DNA of 64,000 bases from Tretioscincus oriximinensis. Taxonomy: Eukaryota; Chordata; Lepidosauria; Squamata; Gymnophthalmidae. Every line of letters starts with the position of its first letter. Positions within the stretch are counted from its first letter, which is position 1. The translations under genes and the position numbers were made by a program. The notes below the pieces were generated by a model. The model worked only from the letters and a program-made list of their open reading frames with translations, did no database searches and was not told the DNA's origin. This document shows, in pieces, positions 1-11,771 of this stretch. Where the stretch lies: positions 656,492-720,491 of the forward strand of contig JAJVDF010000437.1 of NCBI GenBank assembly GCA_022410635.1. The letters are read 5' to 3'.

Positions 1-299
1 GTAGTGGTAGCTAACAGCTTGGATAGTTTCAAGACAGGACTAGACAGGTTTATGGACACTAAGGGTATAAATGGATACTAAGATAGTTGTCTGGATGTAG
101 CCTCCGGGATGGAGCAACAGGCAGGACTTTTGAAATACCATTTGCAGGGAGTCACGAACAGGAGCAGCATATTTTGCTTTCCTCTGTTCGGACTGCCCAG
201 GTGCATCTGGTGGGCCTTTGTGTGACACAGAATGCTGGACTCGATGGGCTGTNGCCTGATCCAGTATGGCTCTTCTTATGTTCTTATGTTCTTATGTTC
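1..299 (+). mobile_element. CR1 LINE 3' end, plus orientation
   Basis: The sequence from the left edge runs through the CR1 3' UTR (CTGGATGTAGCCTCCGGGATGG) into a tail of TTCTTATG units at about 274-299. CR1 elements end in such octamer repeats rather than poly(A). It is nearly the reverse complement of the copy at 62725-62985. It is truncated at the window edge and has one ambiguous base at 253. Confidence 0.85.
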
Positions 300-1400
300 T
301 CTAGTTCCACAATATCTCTCTTGAGATGTGGTGACCAGAATTGAACACAGAATTCCAAATGTGACCTCACCACAGATTTATAAAGAGGCAAAATGGCATT
401 TGCTGACTTGTTTTCTATTCCTTTCCTAATTATCCCCAACATGGAATTTGCCTTTTTTGCTGCTGCTGTACACTGGGTTGACATCTTCATTGAATTGTCC
501 ACCAACACCCCAAGATCCTTTTCTTGCTTGGTTACAGAAAGATTGGTTCCCATCAGGTGGTAGGAGTAATTGGGGTTCTTTGCCCCAATGTGCATGCTTA
601 AATTTGCACTTGCATAAATTGAAGTGCATTTGCCACTTTGATGCCCACTCACCCAGTTTCAATAGATCACTCTGGGTAACTCTGGGTACAGATCACTGGG
701 GTAATTCACTTCTTACCTCTTTACACTCAGAGAACTGTCCATTTATTACTACCCTCTGATTTCTATCTTCTAGTCAGTTTCCAATACAGGACAAAGTCTG
801 TCCTCTTATACCATGAGTGTGGAGCTTTATTAGGAGCCTTTGATGAGGGACTTTATCAAAAGCTTTCTGAAAATCTAGAAAGACAATATCAACTGGATTC
901 TCTTTATCTACATGTTTGTTAACACTCTCAAAGAATTCTAGCAAGTTAGTAAGGCATGATTTACCTTTGCAGAAGCCACGAGTTTCATTTTATAATTCGT
1001 GCTTCTCCATGTGTTTAGTAATTTTTTCTTTAACTATTGTTTCCAACACTTTACCTGGAACAGATGCTAAACTGACAGGTCTATAATTTCCGGGATCACC
1101 CCGGGATCCTTTTTTGAAGATTGGTGTTACGTTTGCTACCCTCCAATCTACTGGTGCTATTCCTGATCTTAAGGAAAGATTAAATATTTTGGTTAGAAGT
1201 TCACCAATTTCACATTTGAGTTCTCTAAGAATTCTTGGATGAATGCCTTCTGGCCCTGGGGATTTATTAATTTTCAGCTCATTAAGGCTAGCAAGGACCT
1301 CCTCCCTTGTTATGTCTATGCAGTTTAATTGGTCTAAAAGGTGTTCCTGGCTAGTCCAGGAGGCTCTTAGATTGAGTAGTATAGAAATGAAATGGAGGAA
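300..1400 (-). mobile_element. CR1 LINE, reverse-transcriptase region, broken
   Basis: On the minus strand two ORF fragments show CR1 reverse transcriptase. The upstream one (about 990-1430) has INKSPGPEGIHPRIL, NVTPIFKKGSRGDPGNYRPV and SLASVPGKVLE. The downstream one (284-652) has EKDLGVLVDNSMKMSTQC and AAAKKANSMLGIIRKGIENK. Stops and frameshifts separate them, so it is dead. Its 3' side is cut at 299/300 by the plus-orientation CR1, suggesting one element landed in the other. Confidence 0.9.
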
Positions 1401-1605
1401 CAAAAAACACATTGGAAAGCTCCATACCACTTATTGTCCTTCTTTATCACAGAGAATTAGACTTATTTGGTAGAGCCATAAGCTACTAACTACAATACGA
1501 AACTGTTCACATTCATCCCTGCGCTTATGCAGAACTTTCAATGTTGAACAGTAATGTGGTCCTGGGTTAATAAAACGTGTGCGCGCATGCATGTGTGTAA
1601 TATGC

Positions 1606-1808
1606 GCTAATTTGGTGTAATGGTTAGAGCAGTGGACTCTTATCTGGTAGTCTCCTGGTTCAATTCCACATTCCTCCATGAGGTCAGCTAGGTGATCATA
1701 AGCCAATCACAGTATTTTAGAACTCCCTCAGCTCTGTCTATTTGACAGGGCATCTGTGGAGATAGCAATAAAAGCTGCTCTGAGACCTTCAGGTATAGGG
1801 TAGAGTAA
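1606..1808 (+). repeat. Sauria-type SINE
   Basis: A tRNA-like head (TTTGGTGTAATGGTTAGAGC, box A; GGTTCAATTCC, box B), then the body ending TCTGAGACCTTCAGGTATAGGG. This is the squamate-specific SINE class with a Bov-B-like tail. Its 3' end runs straight into another SINE in the opposite direction. Confidence 0.85.
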
Positions 1809-1810
1809 AA

Positions 1811-2086
1811 GAAGAAGAACTGGGTTCTTATATCCCGCTTTTTTCACCTTTCAAAGGGACTCAAAGCAGCTTACAAGGGTTTTTGCTCGAAGGCTTACAT
1901 TCTATCTTCCCCAACAGGCTGTGGTGGTTCCCATTTATGTACTTGCTGTCAGTTGCAATTTCTTGCAATTCATGCTTTCGAATAGTTGGGTTGTCTAGAG
2001 CTACAGGCTAGTGGAAGGTGCTCACCCCTCCACATGTCCAACACAGGGCTTCGAAACCCCATCCCCAGATGAGAGACAGATTCCTT
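1811..2086 (-). repeat. tRNA-headed SINE with RTE-like tail (second family)
   Basis: On the minus strand it reads ...GGGGTTTCGAAGCCCTGTGT..., then CTATTCGAAAGCATGAATTG, ending in AAGAACCCAGTTCTTCTTCT. It shares its whole body with the better copy at 23880-24179. The box B-like GTTTCGAAGCC is intact. Confidence 0.75.
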
Positions 2087-4775
2087 AATTTATTAAAAGT
2101 ATAAATAAATTATGCATTTATGCATGTATGTATATGGCCACAGTTTTGGTAGATGAAAAAAGTGTCTTTTCAACAATAATACAACATGTTGCTATCAGTA
2201 TTTCTCTAGATAGCACTACAGTCATTTTGAGAAAAGGGGCAGACAACTTCAAACTATTATACCCTATGTTATCAAGGCTTTCTGCTTCACATTCAATTTT
2301 TAAAAATGCAAAAAGAAAATAGACTGGTCAAAAAGAAGACCAGATGCAGCACATTTTCTTCTGATATTGCCTGACTGAGACCAAAGATTCCTATGAGTTA
2401 TTAAGTCATAAGGTTTTTATATACCCTTGTCGTGTAGAAATACCAAGGACTGGAGACAGACAACTCTTAGTTCTCACAGTATTATGTAAGATTAGCTGTT
2501 GCTGGATACCATAGAATCAGATTCACCCTCTATGTAATAGGAAGAACTTTGCCATTATCTTCTTCCAGAGAGATGCTGAAGATGAAGTCAGGACTTGTTT
2601 ATCTTTCATCTGGCCACTCTATGTCAGAGATTCTCAATATGGCCAGAGGAAAGGACTCTTTCTTAGAACACTACCCTAACCTTTCAAAAATTTTGAAATT
2701 AGCATTATTATAAACAGGAACAACATTAATATAGCAATAATTTAAATAATCTATCATAACCATAGTTTAAATATACCAAATGTCTTTGGATCTGTCCAGA
2801 TGACCCAAAAAGCGGAAGCTGAATTAATTATTTGTCTCTCTTTCACCAAAGAAAACAGAGGTAACTAGGAAGAAGGTCCTCACGCTTCTTGATAAACTAA
2901 ATGCTAACAAATTACTGGACCAGAGTTCAAAAGTAAACTTGCTGAGCTGTTAGACAAAATAGAACCTTTTTCTAAGATCAGGTTCTATGCCTAAAAAACA
3001 AAACAAAACAGAGGGTAGCAATATTACAGCAATCTTTGAACCATGAAATTAAAGACCAGTCCACTGAACATCAATTTCAGCTGCATTAATGAACCCCATA
3101 ATTAAGGAGAAAAAAATAATGTGAACAAAGAAACAAGCACTGTTGAAGGAAAATAAGCAATCATAAATCATGCTATACTAACTTGTTAGAAATCATCCCC
3201 TCCATATATTATTTTAATTCAAAAATATATAAATATTAAAGTTACTAATCTAGCAGTATTCATCACAATCCAGTACCCAGAGAGTATGCTTTAATTAAAA
3301 ATTAACTTTCATTATAGCTTCAATATTTGCTTAGAAATCTTTTTTTTTTCTTCTTCATTGCATATATCAGTAGATACAAATAGGGCAATCTCTAGAAATC
3401 ACACCTTGGGATAAATGATACTTGAGATTTGCAACTGGACAAAGATTAGTTCAAAAGAACCACATGTTAATTTATGGTTCAACTGCTGCACCGTTAGCTT
3501 GTGGACTTTCCTAATTCCTGACTATAATTTGTTTTACTGTAAGCAGCTGTCAGAATTCTGGAATTACAGAAAATGACCATATGCCAGTATTTTGGGGATA
3601 TTTGTGAGGGTATTATATTTCACTAGTATTTGATAACTTGTTACCTGGGCAAGAAACTGGCCTGTTGAAACACATGCCCAGAGCTCATCTGCAAAATAGG
3701 GTATTACATTGGTTTCCCTTGAAATTCTTTTGAAAGCCCATATGTCAGCAATGTCAAATCCTGTTAATAAATTCTGTAAGTTATCTGGTAGAGCAAGGAA
3801 AGTACTCAATACTTTTTCAAACATGCAATATTATTACACATCTTGTACTAAAAGATCAATCCTGGGACTTCAAATCAGAGACAAAAAGGTAAAGGTTTGC
3901 TTGCAGCAATTTGAGAGGGTGGAAGCAAAGGTCATCTATAGTGTAAGACACATGAACTAAGAATAGGAAGCATTTTAAGACAAGAAAAAACTTGTGAAAA
4001 AACAGATGGTTTATCCCGCTCTGACATCAATCGAGGAGATGGAAAAACAAATCCCTTGGTGCTAATAACACTATAATTACGGTAATTCAAACGAACTCAA
4101 GGATGATAATAGAGAATACATATTTTACACCATGTTCATGATGCTAGGAGATGATGCCCTCATCATACCATGATATGCAAATATAAACAGGTGGGAAAAT
4201 CAAAATAGATACATAATGACCTAACAGATCTGCCTGAAAAGTCATTAGTGAACCTCTACAGCAACACCAAGGAGCGTAAAGTCAATATATCAAATATATC
4301 TTTCATTCAACACACTGTTTTTGTATCCAATTTAGATTAAATTTAAAGTACAAGAATTTTTAGAACTTTTTCTATTTAACTCACAGTTTTACTGAAATAG
4401 TCTACTTTTTTACTGAAAGTATAAAAAGTATTACATTACAGTAGACTTAAACAAATGTCAGATAATAAAAATATGATCTTTATATTTATAAGAGGTAGTG
4501 GGCATGCTCTTTTTCAGACTGATTTCCTCCACGTCTGTACTTTCTCCTTTCAGGCTGTATGCACACTGTACTTGTTTACTCCCATATTTCCCATTAATTA
4601 AACCATTTTTCAGATCTTATTGTCCCTCACTCATACCTTTACAATATATTCCAAGTTTTGTCATTCTGTCAGCTCCTGAGAAGCAAAGTTTTCTGATCAT
4701 GTAGCACGTTCTCCCATCAGCCATTTTGTTACTGGCTGTCAAGAGAGGAAGTACAATAGACTCCCTCGTCTAAAA
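2087..4775. other. No gene seen; AT-rich DNA
   Basis: AT-rich sequence with short chance ORFs only (the longest is under 90 residues, with no motif). I recognise no coding, RNA or repeat signature. Confidence 0.5.
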
Positions 4776-5081
4776 TACAGTGGTACCTCGGTTCTCGAAC
4801 GCCTTGAATGTCGACCAAATCGGTGTTCGACCAGGCGATTCGAGAAACTTTTGTCCTGGAATCCAAACACCTATTTGGAACTCGAACTTCCTTCGGCGTT
4901 CTTTCGGCCCGGCGCGCCTTGCTTGCGTCATCAGTATGCGTTTTTTCGGCCAGGCGCGCCTTGCTTGCGTCATCAGTGTGCGTTTTTTCGGCCCAGCACG
5001 CCTTGCTTCGGTTCTCGAACAATTTGGTTCTCGACCGTCCTGCCGGAACGAATTCTGTTCGAGAACCGAGGTACCACTGTA
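4776..5081. mobile_element. TA-flanked MITE with 42-bp internal tandem repeat
   Basis: Perfect 25-base inverted termini (starting CAGTGGTACCTCGGTTCTCG) lie inside a TA dinucleotide on both sides, as expected of a Tc1/mariner-type insertion. There is no transposase. Inside, a 42-base unit containing GGCGCGCCTTGCTTGCGTCA is repeated about 2.6 times (roughly 4900-5010). The repeat makes apparent ORFs with repeating protein units; these are artefacts. Confidence 0.85.
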
Positions 5082-5585
5082 CTATTGCACAGTTTACCAT
5101 CAATCAGTTTCTTATGAAAACTATTCACACTTCAAAGCCTTGCTGCAATATCCTTATATAGCAATACAACAGTGGGTTTTGCTGGAAAACCAATAATCCA
5201 GATAGTCATTTTAAAACCTACAATTTACCAGTTTATATGCCTGTTGAGGCAAATGCAACAGAAATTTATTTGTCTAGCAGATTATTGGCCCTATCTGAGC
5301 ACAGCTTCACTGTTAATCTTGGAATTCTAGAGGATAATGACAGATGATGTAATCTGGACATTTATGGTCAGTATACTAAATCAATAGTATGTCTATATAT
5401 TATTAATACCAATTAACTTGTTTGAGTACATAGCTGCATATATGCACACAATATTCATCTCCCTCTCCATCTCCCTACCCTACAGTAACAAATCTTTATT
5501 CAAAACCTCATCCATATTCAAAGGTATTTCCTTCTTGTAGTTTCGCCTCTTTCAGAGAGGGTAAGGGGTAGGGGCATGTAAGAGG
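5082..5585. other. No gene seen
   Basis: AT-rich unassigned sequence. Confidence 0.45.
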
Positions 5586-5690
5586 AATTTATTTATTGAA
5601 TTTATATTCCGCCCTATCTCTGAAGGGCTCAGGGCAGATAATTAAAACAATAAAGCAGATTAAAATAGATTAAAAATAGGACAGCGTTGT
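5586..5690 (-). mobile_element. L2-type LINE 3' end fragment
   Basis: TTTATATTCCGCCCTATCTC followed by AGGGCTCAGGGCAGATAATT resembles the 3' end of the L2 copies at 9978-10200 and 61805-64000 in the same orientation. Confidence 0.6.
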
Positions 5691-5862
5691 CAAAATACCT
5701 TCCTGTGATGGATCCCAGACTTTGGAAGCATCTTTGTGATCTTGAAAGCCACCTCTGTATGCATTCGGAGTATGTACCTCTTCAACCTGGTTTTTAGCTA
5801 AAAAAAACCTACTCTTTATACCCTACTTTCAGATATTGTTGTTTTAATATGTTAATCTGATT

Positions 5863-5931
5863 TTTATGCTTAAGCACCCTGAGACCTTCAGGTATAAGGC
5901 ATAATAGAAATGTAAATAAATAAATAAATAG
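5863..5931 (+). repeat. SINE/L2 tail fragment
   Basis: ACCCTGAGACCTTCAGGTAT followed by a TAAA/ATAA repeat matches the tail of the Sauria SINE at 38380-38641. The head is missing. Confidence 0.55.
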
Positions 5932-6779
5932 TACATAAAGACTACATGGTCATATCATATCATCAGGGATCGTAACTTAGACTGTAGTCAAAGGCAAGCT
6001 ACTCCTGCAGGGGAGGAAACGAACCCCAATCAGTCAACAGGAGTCTAGTTCAGCCCATTCAATGGATGTCTCAATCTTACTTACATTGGGAGGAGGGCAT
6101 TTCTATTTGGAGAACCAATTGTCCTCTAGCTGTCCATCCTACAGCCTTAAATTAGAGCAAACCCTGAAGAAACCAGCTTTAGAGGATACTTAATATAATC
6201 AGTAGGGGGGGGGGAAACCTGAGGTGAAAATTTACCCCAACACAAACATCCTACAGGATGTTTATAGAGTTTTTACAACTATTTGAGGCTCTCCTTTGAA
6301 GACAAGTTTTTGTTTTTGTTGCAGAACTGGGTACCTCTAAAGGTGAAGCACCTCACTTGCCTTCTTTAATAGCCCAAAAATTGAATACAGAGGTGTTAAT
6401 TCTTTTTTAAGGCAATAATCGAAGCAGGTTTTTTTCTTTCTAAAAAATCACAACTTCTTAACTCTTACAGCACAAATGAACTGGCCAAGAAGGGAGCTAG
6501 GGATATATTTATTTAGGACTGACTTTCTATTAAATTCTCAACATTTGTAATTTTAGGGTGAAAACCACCAACAACATAAACTACACTTTGCTAACTGCCT
6601 AAGGAATGAGGAACTCACAAGATCTTTCTGCCAAACCGCTCCTTCGGAAGATCTCGAAGTCCAATAAAAACCCAAAACATTGTGCGACTGAAAGCTCCCC
6701 GCGCTGCAGATCTCTAAAGATGAGCGCCCATAACACAAGGAGGCGATTAGCATCGACGTCTAAGCTTTGCCCAGAATTT

Positions 6780-8250
6780 TAACGCTGCGATTTCCGCACG
6801 CGACATTCCTGCTTCCCTTTCCCTCCCGCAGGCTTCACACGAACGCTGTGATATAACAGGCCCTAGAATCTCCCGGGCAATTAACTGCTGGCCTACATCC
6901 TGGGTCCCACCGCTAGAAGACAAGGAGGAAGGCGAAGGAGAAAAGAACGCAGCCAGGAAGGAAACCGCCAGGCCAGGAGGCGATCGCTCCTGAACGTGAG
7001 TCGCCTCTCCGAATTAGACTTACACCCGATTGCAACAAACCCCCACACAGCCTTGGGCCGGACTAGTCCCTTGCGGGGCAGCGCGGCGGCGCTCCGGCCC
7101 GTTCATTCATTCTCCTCCAGCTGCAGGCCGGCAGGAAAAGCCTTTGCGACGCTCCCCGGCCAGAGAATGCGCCACCCCTACCCGCCTCAGTCCCCCTGAG
7201 AGCAGCGGCCCCACGTCCCCGGCCGGAGCCCCGAGGCGCCCATCTCGCGAGCCACACGCCCCCTCGTACCTGCCTGGCACGGAAGGCCTAGAAGATGGAT
7301 GGTGCACGGGGGGGGGGGGGCGCGAGCGGGCGAGAGGGTGGGCTGAGGCGGCGGGCGCGCGCGCGCAAAAGCCACGCCAGCCGCTCGTCTCGCTCGCTCG
7401 CCAGCCCGCGTTTGCATTTTGCAAGGCAGCAGCCGCCCGGCGCGCTCTGCACAGGCGGCAGGAGACGCCGCGGGCCGGGCTCCCCCTCGCCCTCCTGGCC
7501 GGCCCAAAGATAGGAAACCCCGGCGGCTTCCCTTGTCCCCCGTCGCCTTCCTCCCCTGGGGCTCCCAACGGGAAAGGAGCCGCACGCGACGAAAGACTCG
7601 CCTGGGATCATCGGCTTTGCCGACCTAGGAGGAGCCTCCGGCCCGGCTTTCCCAGGTGGGTGGGTGGTTGTAACGAATAAAATAAAATCAGTTCCGTCTC
7701 ATCTTCGCCTTGCGCCCTGGCTCGCCCCGGGGGCCCCGGGCCAGTGGCGCCTGGAGAGCGCTGGGGCGACAAAGGGAGGCGAGCCAAGAGCAATTGCGGC
7801 TCAGCAGCGGCTACCCAGGCTCACGTCCTGCTCCTCTGGAGGCTGCCGCCGCTGCTGAGCGCCTGATAGCATCCTCCTCCTCCTCCTCTTCCTCCTCCTC
7901 CTCCTCCCCTGGCTGCTGCTCCCACCCCGCCAGCGCCGCCTGAGCCTTCCCCGCAATCGACGAGAGGGGCGGCTGCGAGCTGCCGGCGGCGGCGTTTATG
8001 ATAACAAAGGGACCCCAGCGGCCAAACCCAACTTCACGCCCCAAATCAGGGCAAAGCGGCTTCCATTTGCTGCCTTCCGAAGACAACGCAGCTGCTGCTG
8101 CCGCCGGGGGTCAAAGGGAGTCGCGGGGGCCACACACGGCACGGGAGGGAGAAGGTGCCTATTGTTAGGGAGGGAGGCGGAGGTTCCCCACGCGCTGCTG
8201 ATGCTGCTGCAGTGTAGATAACAATGGCTGCCAATGCAGGACACCGGTGG
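6780..8250. promoter_or_regulatory. CpG island, probable promoter of the next gene to the left
   Basis: A sharp block of GC-rich, CpG-dense DNA with GGCGGG/GGGCGG boxes, in AT-rich flanks. No convincing protein: the six-frame ORFs here are the overlapping, Pro/Arg/Ala-rich kind that GC-rich DNA gives by chance. Good splice donors exist on both strands: minus CAGGCAG|GTACGA (exon end 7270), plus GAAC|GTGAGT (6995) and CCCAG|GTGGGT (7655). By human synteny the neighbour left of GCNT4 is FAM169A, transcribed leftward, so a minus-strand FAM169A promoter is the leading guess; its coding exons are not in the window. It contains a 12-base G run near 7308 and a TCC repeat near 7873-7908. Confidence 0.6.
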
Positions 8251-8346
8251 TGCCTATAGTAATGGGAGCCGAGGGACACGGAAGGATTGGCCTTGGCAGG
8301 CTTGGGCTGGAATAACCGCATACGTTTTACACACTTGGACAGAGCG

Positions 8347-8544
8347 TAGGCTGACCAGATGACCCCTTTTTGGGGTGGGTGGGTTGAAAACCCATTTTGG
8401 GGGTGCCTCCCGGTTTTTTCTGAGGAAAAAAAAAATCAAAAAAACTTTTTTTGAAAAAAAATTCCTCAGAAAAAACTGGGAGGCAACCCCCAAAATCGGG
8501 TTTTCAAACCCCCCCCCCCCAAAAGGGGTCATCTGGTCAGCCTA
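8347..8544. mobile_element. Foldback (hairpin) MITE, hAT-like ends
   Basis: Almost the whole 198 bases is one inverted repeat. It begins TAGGCTGACCAGATGACCCC and ends with the reverse complement, with the centre in A/T runs (AATCAAAAAAACTTTTTTTG). The flanks ACAGAGCG and ATAGAGGG agree at 6 of 8 positions, as an aged 8-base target-site duplication would. No coding capacity. Confidence 0.75.
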
Positions 8545-8552
8545 ATAGAGGG

Positions 8553-9885
8553 GGGAAATAGTGCTCAAGCGTGGGCCTTAAAATAGGTGTTTGTAGTGAT
8601 GTGGACAAGTCAAAATACCCTTTACCAAAGATCTCTGTAGATCACAGTACTGAAAAGATAAAAGGTTGTTAAAACACGATTAACATGGTTTATTCCCAGT
8701 GTTGAACCGAGCATAACATTGAGGGTTGCACTGGGGGAAAAAGCCCCCCATCTTATTATTAGCATTTTAATTTTGCAAAATAGGAAGCTTGTTAGAAGTG
8801 TGTTTAAGTATACCTTATTCTTTACTTTTCAGAGAAGTGAAGACAAAAGAATAGGAAAAAATTGAAACAAAATGCATATTGTTTCCTTGTACATTTGGAA
8901 AAAAGCTGATTTATTGCTACTTTTTAAAAAAACCTGGGGTGCAAATTACCACGTTTCCATTTAAAGATGCAGGAATCAAATTTTGAATCCAAATGGTTTC
9001 GCATAATTTAGTTTACAGTTAATGTTAGCCATAATCCAGGTATGGTCTCCTGTGCCTTTAACACGAAGGAGATAAACTAGCAGTTGTAGGTAGCCAATGA
9101 AAGCCAGCACCAGCTGAAATTCTGTATTTTACACAGAATTAATAAGAAATAACTTTTGACCAGGATTTTATATGTCAGATGTACTCACTGTAAGCAAGTG
9201 TGGAAAAATATATCTAAGATTAAGACTAAAGAAATAGACTTGTCTACAAAAGGGCATGCTGACTACTTTCTCTTTTTAATCTGCTGCAAGCCCCCCTTGC
9301 TAGAATACAAATGGTTAGATTGCCATGGCATTACATCATCAATATAATTGCTTTGTTCCTGTATTGTTCATATAGTATCAAACATATAAATAATTCAGGA
9401 TTATCTGATATACACACATGTGTATACTGTATCAGCTTAGATTTAGGTGGAACAGAGTTCTAGTGGGTATTAATGGTCTGCATATATACAATTAACTGAG
9501 AAGCAATATTAATCATATTGAAGGTCTTGTATTGATTGTGTTGTTCTTAGATAAACTGGAATGCTTAAAGGATGAACTAAGTTCTCCAAAGTCTGGTTCT
9601 AAGAACAAGGACTGATAATAGATGGAGTCTGAAGAAATATGCCGGGGTGGGGGGGGAGATCTCTTGAGAGCCCTAATCTAGGAGGGGTATGATATCAATT
9701 ATTACCTGTGGGTATCTGTATGCTTTTGCTTCTAGCTCAATACAACTTGTAAACCTCAGTTTTTAATCAAAGTTGTAATTCCTTATTTAAAAAAAACACC
9801 ATTGTAAGAACATGAACCTTGCTATTCACGTTACAGGTCCCGACACCAGAATCCCAAGAATCAGTTCGTGTACTGTCCCAGAAAA
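8553..9885. other. No gene seen
   Basis: AT-rich sequence next to the CpG island; no coding or repeat signature recognised. Confidence 0.45.
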
Positions 9886-10260
9886 CGCAGGAGCCATAAT
9901 TTTATAGGTATTTTTGATGTTCTTTGCACCAATGTGCACCATTCTGCATTTACTATAATAGAAGTGCATTTTCCACTTCATTATCTATTTATTTATTTAC
10001 ATTTTTATACCACCCTATGCCCAAAGGTCTCAGGGTGGTTAACAATAAAATAATAATTAACACATTAAAAACAACCACATCTAAAAATAGGAAAGAGACA
10101 GCAGTTTTCTTAGCCAAAAGTCAGGCCAAAGAGGTGCATCTTCAAGCATTTTCTGAAAGTGCCCAAAGATGGGGATTGATGCACCTTGAGGTCTACTCAC
10201 CCAGTGTCCAGGAATCCTTCTGCACCTCTTCAGAATCTTTCAGTTTTAAATGTTCTGTAT
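9886..10260 (-). mobile_element. CR1 fragment split by an L2 insertion
   Basis: The outer pieces (about 9900-9977 and 10200-10240) read as antisense CR1: CACCAATGTGCACCATTCTG ... AAGTGCATTTTCCACTTCA, then ACTCACCCAGTGTCC. The same blocks run without a break in the CR1 at 580-660. An L2 3' end sits between them. Confidence 0.7.
9978..10200 (-). mobile_element. L2-type LINE 3' end
   Basis: ATTTTTATACCACCCTATGC ... TCTCAGGGTGGTTAACAATA ... ATGCACCTTGAGGTC is closely matched by the 3' end of the L2 at 61805-62030. It is 5' truncated and inserted in the CR1 fragment around it. Confidence 0.8.
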
Positions 10261-10940
10261 AATATATAAACATTGCTATCTTGTTGTTAGCCCTTCTTCT
10301 ATATAATTTATTAATAAATAAAAAAAATTACTAGTCCCAGTACTGAAACTTCGTAGCATGCTTTTTCATATATGAACAGGAAATCGTAAGTCCTATACAA
10401 ATGACTTTCTGCCCTGCCCAGAGCTGAGCCATTTGCTCAACTCTATGCAATATTTATTTGGATCTTCAGTACAAGGCAATTTTCCTCCCTTTTGTCCCCA
10501 CCTATCTCTCCCTAACATCTGTAGTATGTGCCATTGCAGCAAAAAAAAAAAAATCAAAATAATTTACAATACAAGTAAACAGAAACTAATGCTAAAGTCA
10601 CACAAGATGTTTAATCAGTTTCCAAGCCGTATTCCAAGGGATCATATCAAAAATGCATTTCTGTTTTTTCTCTGAGCTCGGAATTTTGGCAGCCTCCTGA
10701 GACCAGAGTCCTAGATTGCAACAGAAAACAAAGGGAAGTAATAAGTGGAAAATTCTCTGTGTGGAAAGATGTGAGGAGTGGAATACCCCAGCTGGGAGGG
10801 AAAAGAAGTAAGGAAATGAAGAACAAAGGGAGGAGTAGATAGAACGTGGGAGGAATGAACCAAAGAAGCAGCAAGTGAAAGGGATGAGAGGGAGAAAGTG
10901 GGTGGAAACATGGGTGGGAACAAGGGAGAGGGGAGGCTAG
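10261..10940. other. No gene; includes a 200-base purine-rich tract
   Basis: From about 10735 to 10942 the plus strand is strongly purine-biased (runs of GAAGGAGGGA type). It may be part of the Helitron-like element ending at 10982; no 5' end was identified. Confidence 0.45.
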
Positions 10941-10943
10941 AGG

Positions 10944-10982
10944 CCGTTGCATTACCGTAATGCAACGGGTTAATTCTACTAG
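10944..10982 (+). mobile_element. Candidate Helitron 3' terminus
   Basis: An 11-base perfect stem (CCGTTGCATTA / TAATGCAACGG) with a 3-base loop, then ten bases, then CTAG followed by T. Helitron 3' ends have just this order: a short hairpin about ten bases before CTRR, inserted before T. The 5' TC end was not found, and no Rep/helicase coding is present, so any element would be non-autonomous. Confidence 0.55.
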
Positions 10983-10983
10983 T

Positions 10984-11771
10984 TTTAAATATTCTGTAAT
11001 TTCATCTTTAGTAAACTATATATTTAATGGGCCATATATATATATTTAATAGATTATATAATCTTAATGATCCAGCAAGTTTAAATCCTCACTTGTACAT
11101 GAATTTCAGATTTGTGTAGTTATGTGAGTTTGAGAGGGTGGAATGTAGGTCTTCTCCTTGCTGTTCCTACCCTTTCACTCAGCAGTCACAGAGCCAAGAG
11201 TCTCCATTAACTGTACACAACAAGCTGACCCATCCAGCAGGAAGACTCAGTGCACACTCACCCATGTGCACACATGAAGAGAGAGGCACATGAGTGTGAC
11301 CAGCTGGTAACCTGGCTGAGCATCTTTTTGGGGTTCCAGATTTTTGTGATTGCAGTGATTCAAGAGAAGAAATCAATAAATTACCATATGCAATCTGCCA
11401 TTTTCATCCCAGTATCAACAAAACCCATTATTCTTCGATTTTCACCTCTTCATTATCTATGTCATTCAGCCACTGAAAAACATGTCACTAGATAATACTG
11501 GTACTTGATAACTACTGAATTGTGCATTATTTCATGCTGCCTTCCACCCCACTGAGCCTGTCCTGGAAATGAGATGGAAAAGAAGGAAAGAAATTATTAT
11601 TCGGTATATAGAAGATGAAAATTCCGCTGGTGTGCATCTGCATAAAAAGCTACCTCTCTTCAAATTACCTTTTCTGTTTAATTAGAAGGGGCCCTCAGCA
11701 CTTTTTTAAAGCTACAACATTCTGACCACATGTGGTTTTCAACCAGAACGGTATTGAAGGGGCTGTATTGG
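10984..11771. other. No gene seen
   Basis: Unassigned sequence with only short chance ORFs. Confidence 0.4.

Noticed and set aside
4729..5196. Repeating protein-like ORFs (FFRPGAPCLRHQ units) around 4.8-5.1 kb
   Set aside because: They come from the 42-bp tandem repeat in a non-coding MITE and appear in several frames.
7030..7680. ORF of 216 residues in the first CpG island
   Set aside because: Same composition artefact; competing frames on the other strand are as long, and there is no motif.
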